Shown here one piece after another: positions 52,266 to 59,660 of a stretch of 64,000 nt of DNA. The notes beneath the pieces are model-generated. The model made no database searches. It had not been told where the DNA came from and was given only the letters and a program-made list of their open reading frames with translations. The stretch is from contig JAPLOF010000015.1 of assembly GCA_026692665.1 (NCBI GenBank), positions 181,275 through 245,274 on the forward strand. Direction: 5' to 3'. Origin of the DNA: Planctomycetota bacterium. Lineage in GTDB: Bacteria; Planctomycetota; UBA1135; GCA-002686595. Numbering within the stretch: position 1 is the first letter of the stretch; the number at the start of each line of letters is the position of its first letter. Position numbers and translations under genes: made by a program.

Positions 52266-53249
52266 CTACTTGTTGCGGTTCAGAGCCGCCCGCAACTGCA
52301 GGGTCAGGGCGTCGGCCTCTTCGGCCGCGTAGGTCCCCGACGCGCTCTTCCGGATCTTCGCCAGGTCCTCGAGCGCCGCTTCCACTTCCTTGCGCTTGGT
52401 CGGCGCCTTCTCGCGGATCTTGGCGATCAGTCGCTGGTTCTTCAGCACGGGCTCGGCCGCGGTGTTGGCCGTGATGTCCGCGGCCATCTTCGCCGCGTCG
52501 GCCTGTTCGGGCAGACCGGCCAGTTCCTTCTGCAGGCTCTTCGACGCCGTCTCGGCACCGAGCATGTCGCCCTTCTGATAGGCCGCCTTCATCCCCTCGA
52601 CCTTGGCCTTGACCATGCCTTCGAGGGCCGTCTTGATCGCGGGACCGCCGTCCGGCTCGCCGAGCTTGGCCGCCTCGTCGATCGCGACCTTGAACTGCTG
52701 TTTCTGCAGCGCGGCCTTGGCGTTCTTGGCCGCTGCGGACCATTCCCACAGCGGCTTGGGCAATGCACCCGCGGTCGCCTTGCGCAGCAGCTCGTCGGTG
52801 TAGCCGCCGGCACCTCCGCTGTAGAGCACGATGCCATTCGCGTCGAGCAGCACGACGTGCGGAATGCCCGACACGCCGAAGTAGCGCGAGAGCTTGCCGC
52901 CCTTGTCGTACCCGTAGGCGTACTTGGCGCCCTTCGCCGCGATCCACTTCTCCGTGTCACCCTTGCCTTCATCGGTCACGCCGATGATCGACAGGCCCTT
53001 GTCACCCCACTTCGACTGAAGCTCGTTGAGGTGCGGGACCTGTCCGCCGCAAGGGCCTCACCAATAGGCGAAGAACTCGATGAGGACGGCGCGTCCGAGG
53101 AAGTCGTCGAAGGACTTGGCGCCGGTCTGGGCCAGGCCTTCGAGCACGACGGGAGGCATCTTGCTGCCGGGAGCCTGCGCGTGCGCGGGAACGGCGAGGA
53201 ACGCCGTCGTCGCGAGCGCCAGGGCGGCGAGCCACGAGTGTCTCAGCAT
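52266..53249 (-). CDS. Exported thioredoxin-fold selenoprotein (TGA read as selenocysteine, WUGPC motif)
   Basis: 327 residues if the TGA at 53060-53058 is read as Sec64. ATG 53249 is eight bases after AAAGG; ATG 53255 is too close to it. The signal peptide ends near residue 25 (AVPAHAQ). The TlpA/redoxin domain runs on: VLIEFFAYW, Sec, GPCGGQVPHLNELQ, then GLSIIGVTDE, then cis-Pro loop GIPHVVLLD. Sec replaces exactly the first Cys of the thioredoxin WCGPC motif, and the frame is continuous on both sides. A hairpin resembling a bacterial SECIS follows (53051-53032). Residues ~175-327 are a helical, Lys/Ala-rich C-terminal domain. Probably a periplasmic thiol reductase or peroxidase. The alternative is a Cys-to-stop pseudogene. 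Confidence 0.85.
53032..53051 (-). promoter_or_regulatory. Candidate bacterial SECIS element
   Basis: Directly after the in-frame TGA (53060-53058), 6 nt downstream, UGCGG pairs with CCGCA around loop CGGACAGGUC. The AGGUC loop lies about 20 nt after UGA, close to where E. coli fdhF has its AGGUCU SelB-binding loop, and the flanking GGCCC and GCACC also resemble it. Pattern match by eye only. Confidence 0.6.
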
Positions 53250-53541
53250 GAACATTGCCTTTCTGCGCCGCGGGGTCCGCAACGCTCCGATTCGATGGCC
53301 CTCGATCGTAGCGATCGGCGGCGGGGCCGGGGCGCTGGAGCGAAAACGGGCCGCTCGCCACCTGTGCCCCGGGTGTTAGGGCAGCCGCGGACGCAGACGA
53401 ACCCCAAGATTTGCGCTCGGATCCGGAATCGGCGCCGGTGAGGAGGAGCATGGAACGCCGGCGACCTGGATCGACCCCCTTCGGCGGAACACAGCAGTCG
53501 AGCCGTTCGACCCCGTCGCGCGAGACCGGCGGAGGGCGTGC

Positions 53542-54882
53542 GTGTTGACCGCCATCGTCGCGGCTGCGCTACTGCAAGCACTCTGGCTCGAGCCGCCCGC
53601 GTCGGTGCCGTTGGACCGCGAGGACCTCGATGGGTTCGCGTACGACATCGCCGGCGCGCCCGATCTCGATGGCGATGCCTTCGAGGACCTGCTGGTGGCC
53701 GATCCCGATCCGCGCCTCGACGCCGACGCGCGGGGCGGATTCTGGGTCGTGTCCGGCCGAACCGGCGCGCGGATCGCGCACGTCGAAGGCCCGGCCGGTC
53801 GGGGATGGTTCGGAGTGTCGGTCGGCTGGCTCGGAACCAGGAGCGCCGGCGAGAAGCCCGCGTTCGCCGTCGGCGACGTGGCGAGCTACCCGATCGACTC
53901 GCTGTTCGAGGACCGGAACCAGGGCCAGACCGGAGTCGTCCACCTCGTCACGATCGACGGCGAGGAACTCGGCCGCATCGCGAACGACCCGCCGCGCAAG
54001 CGCTTCGGTCGCTCGATCGTCGCCACGGCGGACCTCGACGGCGACGGCGCGCGCGACCTCGTGCTCCCCGTCGGATCGCCGAAGCCCGACGGGGTGCTCG
54101 GATCGATCCGCGTCCGCTCGGGCCGATCGCTGCGCGAGATCCACCCGATCGCCGCAGCCGTTCCGTCCATCGACTTCGAGTCGAACGTCGTCGTGACTTC
54201 GAACGCGATCCCGGATTTCGGCCACCTGCTCGCCTGCGCGAGCGCACACGACGGGATCTTCCTGCGTCGCACCGTCCAGTTGCATCGCCTCGCCGCGAAG
54301 ACCTCCTTGCACCTCCAGATCGAGGGCCGCCAGGGCGAAGCCGACTTCGGAGACTGCGTCGCCGACCTCGGGGATCTCGACGGGGACGGCTGGCCTGAGA
54401 TCGGCGTCGGGATCCCCATGCGCTACGGCCCGAGCGTGCGCGGAGCTGACGAACGTGGTGCCGTGCGCATCTTCAGCAGCCGCACGGGTGCGGTCCTGCG
54501 TGACGTCCGCTGCCCGCGCGAGCGCTACCGCTTCGGTGCAGCGATCGCCGTGCGCGCCGCCCGCGCGGGCGAGGATGGTCCGGTGCTGATCGTCGCGTCG
54601 GCGCCGCGCGTCGAGAGTTCCGCGCCGGGAGACACGCCCGAGCTCTACGAGTTCTCGGCGCGCACTTGGGAGCCGATTCGCGTGCGCTCGCTCGAAGGCC
54701 GAGGCGGGCAGCGCCTGGTCGTCCTTCGCGGCACCGACGGATCGCAGCGCATCGCGACATCGCGCTGCGATTGCGACACGAGCGGGGCTCCCGGCGCCGT
54801 CACGATTTTCTCCGACGACCCGTCCGTGAGCCCACTCATCGTCACGCGCGCGACGCTCACCGCGCACAACTCGGTGAAGTGA
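53542..54882 (+). CDS. FG-GAP repeat protein
   Basis: 446 residues from GTG 53542, with GGAGGG at 53531-53536. A short hydrophobic start (MLTAIVAAALLQALW) may be a signal peptide. The body contains beta-propeller FG-GAP/VCBS-type calcium loops (DLDGDAFEDLLVADPD, DLDGDGARDLVLPVG, DLDGDGWPEIGVGIP) in three or more blades, with a cysteine-rich end (SRCDCDTSG). It lacks the Cys-rich C-terminal module of the other secreted proteins here. Role unknown; probably extracytoplasmic. Convergent with a small membrane protein gene. Confidence 0.75.
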   Translation: MLTAIVAAALLQALWLEPPASVPLDREDLDGFAYDIAGAPDLDGDAFEDLLVADPDPRLDADARGGFWVVSGRTGARIAHVEGPAGRGWFGVSVGWLGTRSAGEKPAFAVGDVASYPIDSLFEDRNQGQTGVVHLVTIDGEELGRIANDPPRKRFGRSIVATADLDGDGARDLVLPVGSPKPDGVLGSIRVRSGRSLREIHPIAAAVPSIDFESNVVVTSNAIPDFGHLLACASAHDGIFLRRTVQLHRLAAKTSLHLQIEGRQGEADFGDCVADLGDLDGDGWPEIGVGIPMRYGPSVRGADERGAVRIFSSRTGAVLRDVRCPRERYRFGAAIAVRAARAGEDGPVLIVASAPRVESSAPGDTPELYEFSARTWEPIRVRSLEGRGGQRLVVLRGTDGSQRIATSRCDCDTSGAPGAVTIFSDDPSVSPLIVTRATLTAHNSVK

Positions 54883-54901
54883 GCGCGCTGACGCGCCGGG
54901 C

Positions 54902-55120
54902 TCACAAGCCCGCGCGGATCGCGATCCACAGCCCGGCGACGATCGCCGCTCCGGCCGCGACCATCCAGCCGATGCTCGCGATGAAGTACGGGTAGCCCAT
55001 CAGCGCGATGCCCGCGACGAGTTGCGGGATGCGCCGCTGCTTGCGGCCGTACTGGAAGAGGCCGAAGCCGACGGCGCCGATCACCACCGACGCGAACAGG
55101 CTGCCGGGCGAGAGATCCAT
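54902..55120 (-). CDS. Small two-helix membrane protein
   Basis: 72 residues from ATG 55120, which follows GGAGCGTC. Two membrane helices (SLFASVVIGAVGFGLFQYG and YFIASIGWMVAAGAAIVAG) surround GRKQRRIPQLVAGIALMGYP. This pattern belongs to a small conserved family often labelled only as membrane or amino-acid-transport protein. No function can be assigned. Divergent from the PPC-domain lipoprotein gene. Confidence 0.75.
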   Translation of the reverse strand: MDLSPGSLFASVVIGAVGFGLFQYGRKQRRIPQLVAGIALMGYPYFIASIGWMVAAGAAIVAGLWIAIRAGL

Positions 55121-55416
55121 GACGCTCCAGATCTTCGACGCCCGCGCCCGTCGGACTGCAACGGATCGTGTTTGCCCGTTCCGGACTGAACGCGCGCTCA
55201 TCCCGCGTCCCGGACTTGGCCGCCTCGGGGCGTGAGCGTCACCGCGCACAGGCCCGCCCAGTCGCCGGAAGGGACGCACGTCGTGCGTGGCGAGTCGCGG
55301 CACGCGGCCGCGCCCGGCGCGACGATCCGGTGCTCGCGGAGCGCGCGGAACTCGAGGGCCCTGGGCGCCCGAGGAGAACGCGTGCCGCGCGCGCTCCCCG
55401 ACGCGACGATGGGGCA

Positions 55417-55884
55417 ATGGTCCGACGCATACTCGCCCTGATCCTGGCCGTTTCCTCAGCCGCCGCCTGCGCCTCCGTCCAGCCCGAGACGCGCAGCTAC
55501 ATCGTCCGCCTGAAGCCCGGTCAGGAGCTCAAGACCGAACTGTCGCGACTCGCGCGCGAGAACGACCTGCAGGCGGCGTCGATCGTGAGCGCCGTCGGCA
55601 GCCTCACCGACGTTTCGCTGCGACTCGCGAACCAGCCCGACGCCACGCTCTACACGGGACACTTCGAGGTCGTCTCGCTCTCGGGCTACCTCGCGGAGAA
55701 GGAGTTCCACGTCCACATGGCCGTCAGCGACGGCGAGGGCCGCACGATCGGCGGGCACGTCATGGACGGGAACCGCGTGTACACGACTCTCGTCGTCGTG
55801 ATCGAGGAACACCTGCGCTACCGCTACCGGCGCGAGCACGATCCGGTCTCTGGGTACGAGGAGCTGGTCGTCGACGCGCGCTGA
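55417..55884 (+). CDS. PPC (DUF296) domain lipoprotein
   Basis: 155 residues from ATG 55417. The N-terminus ends in lipobox AAAC (Cys18). Residues ~30-150 are a PPC/DUF296 domain (YIVRLKPGQELKTELSRLA, AASIVSAVGSLTDVSLR, HFEVVSLSGYL, FHVHMAVSDGEGRTIGGHVM). Bacterial PPC proteins are usually cytosolic trimers; the HVHMAVS and GGHV histidines can form a metal site. Export as a lipoprotein is unusual. Function unknown. Confidence 0.82.
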   Translation: MVRRILALILAVSSAAACASVQPETRSYIVRLKPGQELKTELSRLARENDLQAASIVSAVGSLTDVSLRLANQPDATLYTGHFEVVSLSGYLAEKEFHVHMAVSDGEGRTIGGHVMDGNRVYTTLVVVIEEHLRYRYRREHDPVSGYEELVVDAR

Positions 55885-55907
55885 ACGACGCGTCCTGCGG
55901 ACATGCA

Positions 55908-55939
55908 GCGAGCGCGAGCGCCCGTGCGCCCGCGCTCGC
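55908..55939. terminator. Terminator hairpin
   Basis: A perfect 9-bp stem (55908-55916 with 55931-55939) and a 14-nt loop lie 23 bp after the stop at 55884. Confidence 0.5.
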
Positions 55940-55949
55940 GGTTCGCGGC

Positions 55950-55981
55950 ATCCGTCGAGCGCGTCAGGCTGCTCGACGGAT
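55950..55981. terminator. Bidirectional terminator hairpin
   Basis: A perfect 11-bp stem (55950-55960 with 55971-55981) and a 10-nt loop lie 11 bp from the stop of the convergent gene at 55993. Confidence 0.6.
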
Positions 55982-55992
55982 CGCGTGGAGCC

Positions 55993-56961
55993 TCACTTCG
56001 CCGTGAACTCGCCCTCGACCTCGATCTTCCCGCCCAGCGCGATCTTGATCAGCAGCTCGCCCGACTTGCCGCCCATGTCGATCTCCTGCGTGAGCTTCAT
56101 GTCGGCGGCGACCTCGCCGGTCATTTCGTACGAGGCGATGTGCTTCGCGCCGACGTCCCACAGGAACTCGCCCTCCAGGGAGATGTCGAAGTCCATGTGC
56201 ATCGCCGGACCCTCCCCTTCCTCGCCGTCCTGGAACGTCTTCGCTTTGCAGACGGCGGCGATCCGGGCGACCTTGCGGCCGTCGAGCTCCTGCTCGCCCT
56301 TGTAGGTGCAGGTGACTTCGCCGGTCAGGTTGTCCTCGAAGTCCGAGTCCTCCTCCTTGTCGTCGCCAACGAAGCCGAGCTTTCCTCCTGGCCCGAGGAT
56401 GTCGCCGAAGTCCTTCAGATCGATCTGCCACGTGTCGCCCACGGACACGGCCTTCTCGGGCAGGAGCTTCCGCAGGTCCATGTCTTCCTCGAGGCCCTCG
56501 AGAAGCGCGCTGTCGGCACCGTCACCGACCCACTCCTTGTCGTAGCGACTCTCCTTGTCGTTCCACCGGAAGCGCACGGTCTGGTCGGCGAGCTTGCTCT
56601 CCTTCTCCTTCTTCTCCTCCTGGGCCTTCTCCATCCCGACCATGAGCACCTTCTGCTCTTGGACCTTCGCCAGCTTCGTGAACTGGCGCTCGAGCAGGAG
56701 CGGGCGATCGCCGTCGATCTTCTTGTACTCGTCCTCGACGACGATCGTCTGGTCGGAGGTCAGGTCCATCGTCGCGTCCTCGAGCATCTCCGCGGGCAGG
56801 TCCTGCCCGCCGACGGACATCGACATGGAGCGCTTCTCCATCCGCATGCGCATCTCGAAGCGCTTCTCGAGCTTCGTCCCCTCCTTGGGGCCGAAGGCGA
56901 TCGTGTCGGCCGGAGTGGGTGCGAATGCGAAGAGCGCGGTCAGCGCGAGGACGAGTTTCAT
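55993..56961 (-). CDS. Exported protein of unknown function, highly charged
   Basis: 322 residues from ATG 56961, seven bases after AGGA. A signal peptide ends near residue 18 (FAPTPADT). The mature protein is rich in Glu, Asp and Lys, with methionine-rich MRMRMEKRSMSMSVGGQ near residue 40, a beta-sheet core (VSVGDTWQIDLKDFG, LTGEVTCTYKGEQELDGRKV, ITHASYEMTGEV is not exact) and two cysteines. It resembles the DUF6263-like periplasmic beta proteins, but I cannot confirm the family. It is 163 bp downstream of norR on the same strand. Confidence 0.6.
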   Translation of the reverse strand: MKLVLALTALFAFAPTPADTIAFGPKEGTKLEKRFEMRMRMEKRSMSMSVGGQDLPAEMLEDATMDLTSDQTIVVEDEYKKIDGDRPLLLERQFTKLAKVQEQKVLMVGMEKAQEEKKEKESKLADQTVRFRWNDKESRYDKEWVGDGADSALLEGLEEDMDLRKLLPEKAVSVGDTWQIDLKDFGDILGPGGKLGFVGDDKEEDSDFEDNLTGEVTCTYKGEQELDGRKVARIAAVCKAKTFQDGEEGEGPAMHMDFDISLEGEFLWDVGAKHIASYEMTGEVAADMKLTQEIDMGGKSGELLIKIALGGKIEVEGEFTAK

Positions 56962-57124
56962 GGTGGATCCTGGGGTTGCGCGGCCGATCCCGGTCCGGAA
57001 TCGAGGCCGCTGCGGGCGCAAGAGACTACGGTCGGGCTCGATGCGGTCGAGGGGTTCGGCGCGATTCGGGGAAGAGTCCGGCTCCGACGCGCGACCGCGA
57101 ACCGGAACCGCGGCCAGAGCAGGA

Positions 57125-58738
57125 TCACCGGGCGCTTCGGAGGAGCCCCAGCCGCTTGGCCAGGTGGTGCAGATTGCTGCGGTGCATCCCGAGCACGCGC
57201 GCGGCCGCTGACCAGTTGCCGCCGGCGCGTTCGAGCTCCAGCTGGATCAACTCTCGCTGGTGATCGTCGAGAGCCACCCGGAGGGATCGACCCTTCAACT
57301 CCACGCTCCGTGGCTCGAGGTGCGATCCGCCACCCACTCTCCCCGGATCCAGAGCAGGCCGTTCCGCGCCCGTGCGCCGTGCATCGGGATCTGCCTCCAG
57401 ACCGAATCCGAGGTCGGTCGCCGACACGAGCACGGGCTCGCCCGCCCGACTCCGAGCCGAGGCGTGCAGGACGCCGCGGGCGACGACGTTCTCCAGCTCG
57501 CGCACATTCCCGGGCCAGTCGCTCCGCGAGAGCCGGGACTGCGCGCCCGCCTCGAAGCGGATCGTCCCCGTCCCGAGACGCCGACGCACGCGGTCGGAGA
57601 AGTGACCGACGAGCAGCGGGATGTCGCCCTTGTGCTCACGCAGAGGCGCGACGCGGATCCGGCACACGTCGAGCCGGTGCAGGAGATCCGCGCGGAAGTT
57701 CCCCGCATGCGTCTCCGATTCGAGATCGCGGTTGGTAGCGGCCAGGATGCGCACGTCGACGTGGACGGGATGATCGGCACCGACGGGCTGGATCTCGCCG
57801 TCTTGGAGTGCGCGCAGGAGCTTCGGTTGCATCGAGAGCGGCAACTCGCCGATCTCGTCCAGGAACAGGGTCGCGCCGTCCGCCACGCGGAACTTGCCTG
57901 GCCGGGCCCGGTCCGCGCCGGTGAACGCGCCCTTGGCGTGACCGAACAGCTCGCTCTCGACCACCGACTCGGGGAGAGCGGCGCAGTTCACGTACACGAG
58001 CGGCTTCTCGGCGCGTCGCGACTGCAGGTGCAGAGTGCGCACGACGATCTCCTTGCCGACTCCCGTCTCGCCCGTGACGAGCACCGGGAAGTCCGAGCCG
58101 CCGACGAGCTCCACTTCGCGTCGCAGGCTCGCGATCTCGGCGCTCGCGCCGATGAGGAATCCGCCCCGGCGGTCGAGCACGTCGCGCACGAGATCCTGGG
58201 CGACGAGCCCTTGGTGCTGCGCGTGACGTTCCAGCGTGTCGATGAGATCGCTCGTACGCAACGCGGCTGCCGCGAGCGCGCCGAGGTGCGCGAGGAAACG
58301 CTTGTCGACCTCGTCGAAGGTGCCGGCCTGGAGCGCGTCCACCGTGAGGACGCCCACGAGCTGGCCCTCGACGAGGAGCGGACACCCGAGACACGCGTGC
58401 ACGGAGAGATGCGGTTCGCCTTCGACGAGACCGTCGTAGGGATCGGGCAGCGAGCTGTCGGCCGGGAAGATCGTCGGCTCGGTGTGGCGACAGAGGATGT
58501 CGAGCCGCGGATGCTCGGCGCGCAGGAACCGCCGGCCGAGCACATCGGGCGAGAGTCCGTGCGCTGCGACGGGAATCAGGACGGCACCCTCCAGCCGCAG
58601 CAGCACGACCGCGTCGCACGGCAGCGCGCGACGCACCGCGTCCACGAGCCGACGCGAACGATCCTCGGACGTCAGCGACGCGGTCATGTCGAGCGCGATC
58701 GGGAGGAGGTCGTCGAGGGTCGGGCGTGTTGTGGTCAT
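57125..58738 (-). CDS. norR: NorR: NO-sensing sigma-54-dependent activator
   Basis: 537 residues from ATG 58738. Residues 1-185 form the GAF domain with iron-ligand region LGRRFLRAEHPRLDIL and FPADSSLPDPYDGL, as in E. coli NorR. The AAA+ domain has Walker A GETGVGKE, GAFTGA (sigma-54 contact) and Walker B ATLFLDEIGELP. The C-terminus is a Fis-type helix-turn-helix (LERAGGNWSAAARVLGMHRS). Nitric oxide at a mononuclear iron relieves GAF repression. It is divergent from the ytfE-like and norB genes, which it should activate through the sigma-54 promoter at 58831. Confidence 0.95.
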   Translation of the reverse strand: MTTTRPTLDDLLPIALDMTASLTSEDRSRRLVDAVRRALPCDAVVLLRLEGAVLIPVAAHGLSPDVLGRRFLRAEHPRLDILCRHTEPTIFPADSSLPDPYDGLVEGEPHLSVHACLGCPLLVEGQLVGVLTVDALQAGTFDEVDKRFLAHLGALAAAALRTSDLIDTLERHAQHQGLVAQDLVRDVLDRRGGFLIGASAEIASLRREVELVGGSDFPVLVTGETGVGKEIVVRTLHLQSRRAEKPLVYVNCAALPESVVESELFGHAKGAFTGADRARPGKFRVADGATLFLDEIGELPLSMQPKLLRALQDGEIQPVGADHPVHVDVRILAATNRDLESETHAGNFRADLLHRLDVCRIRVAPLREHKGDIPLLVGHFSDRVRRRLGTGTIRFEAGAQSRLSRSDWPGNVRELENVVARGVLHASARSRAGEPVLVSATDLGFGLEADPDARRTGAERPALDPGRVGGGSHLEPRSVELKGRSLRVALDDHQRELIQLELERAGGNWSAAARVLGMHRSNLHHLAKRLGLLRSAR

Positions 58739-58830
58739 CGCAACGCTGTTGTCTTCCCTACACGATACACCCGTTGTCCATCTAGTAACGAGCGTACGTA
58801 ACCCATGACCCCACAAGGGTCCGAGCCCAG

Positions 58831-58846
58831 TGGCATGGAGGGTGCC
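58831..58846 (+). promoter_or_regulatory. Sigma-54 (-24/-12) promoter
   Basis: TGGCATGGAGGGTGCC matches TGGCAYG-N4-TTGCW with GG and GC ten bases apart. It lies ~115 bp upstream of the ytfE-like start in the norR intergenic region. A GT-N7-AC sequence near 58751 could be part of a NorR enhancer site, but this is weak. Confidence 0.75.
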
Positions 58847-58959
58847 TGAGGGTGCTCGCTTGGTCCCCCGCAGGCCACGCTCGCGTGTGCCCGACCCGGG
58901 GGAATCCAGCAGCGGCGAGCCCACAGCGTCGTCGCGACAACCCGAACCCAAGGTCCACC

Positions 58960-59640
58960 ATGACGACCACGACCGGAACGATCACGCCACACACCACACT
59001 CGCCGACTTGGCCGCGACCCGCGCGGGAGCGTCGCGCGTCTTCTACCGCCACGGCCTCGACTTCTGTTGCCACGGGCGGGTCAGCCTCGCTGATGCGTGC
59101 GCCAAGGCTCAGCTATCCGTCGATGCGCTGGTGCGCGAACTCGAGGCCGAGACGTCGATCCAGACCGACTTCCGCCGCTGGGACGAGCAGCCCCTTGCGG
59201 ACCTGATCCAGCACCTCCTCGATCAGTACCACGCAGCGCACCGCGCCGAACTGCCACGCCTCCTCGAGATGGCGCGCAAGGTCGAGAAGGTCCACGCGGA
59301 CAAGAGCTCGTGCCCGCGGGGCCTGGCGGATCACCTCGATCGCGTCGGCGAGGAGCTCGAGGCGCACATGCAGAAGGAAGAACAGGTGCTCTTTCCGATG
59401 CTGCTCGCCGGGCGCGGCCGGTCGGCGTCGATGCCGATCCAGATCATGGAGGAGGAGCACGAGGACCACGGCCGAAACCTCGCGCGACTGCGCGAGCTCA
59501 CGCACGACTTCACGCCGCCGGAGGAGGCCTGTGGCACGTGGCGCGCGCTCTACCTCGGGCTGCACGAGCTCGACGAGTTGCTCATGCAGCACATCCACCT
59601 CGAGAACAACGTCCTCTTCCCGCGCGCTCTGCGCAGCTGA
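58960..59640 (+). CDS. ytfE: RIC/ScdA/YtfE-type iron-sulfur cluster repair protein
   Basis: 226 residues from ATG 58960. The N-terminal ScdA_N (DUF542) domain has TLADLAATRAGASRVFYRHGL and DFCCHG. The hemerythrin-like di-iron domain follows, with HHAAH-type ligands (YHAAHRAELPRL, EAHMQKEEQVLFPML, EEEHEDHG, HIHLENNVLFPRAL). It repairs iron-sulfur clusters damaged by NO. It lies directly upstream of norB, and both should be driven by the sigma-54 promoter. Confidence 0.93.
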   Translation: MTTTTGTITPHTTLADLAATRAGASRVFYRHGLDFCCHGRVSLADACAKAQLSVDALVRELEAETSIQTDFRRWDEQPLADLIQHLLDQYHAAHRAELPRLLEMARKVEKVHADKSSCPRGLADHLDRVGEELEAHMQKEEQVLFPMLLAGRGRSASMPIQIMEEEHEDHGRNLARLRELTHDFTPPEEACGTWRALYLGLHELDELLMQHIHLENNVLFPRALRS

Positions 59641-59645
59641 GACTT

Positions 59646-59656
59646 CCCCCCCCCCC
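59646..59656 (+). repeat. Homopolymeric C tract before norB
   Basis: Eleven consecutive C, ending 4 bp before the norB start codon. Long homopolymers can slip in replication; here the tract takes the place where a ribosome site would be. Confidence 0.6.
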
Positions 59657-59660
59657 GATC

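Noticed and set aside
52266..52979. An independent 237-residue cytosolic protein
   Set aside because: Starting here would remove the active-site half of the thioredoxin fold and the signal peptide; it is the 3' part of the selenoprotein gene.
53058..53282. A separate 74-codon secreted peptide ending at the TGA
   Set aside because: The frame continues through the TGA into the rest of the redoxin domain, and the stop is at the catalytic Cys position, so it is better read as part of the selenoprotein.
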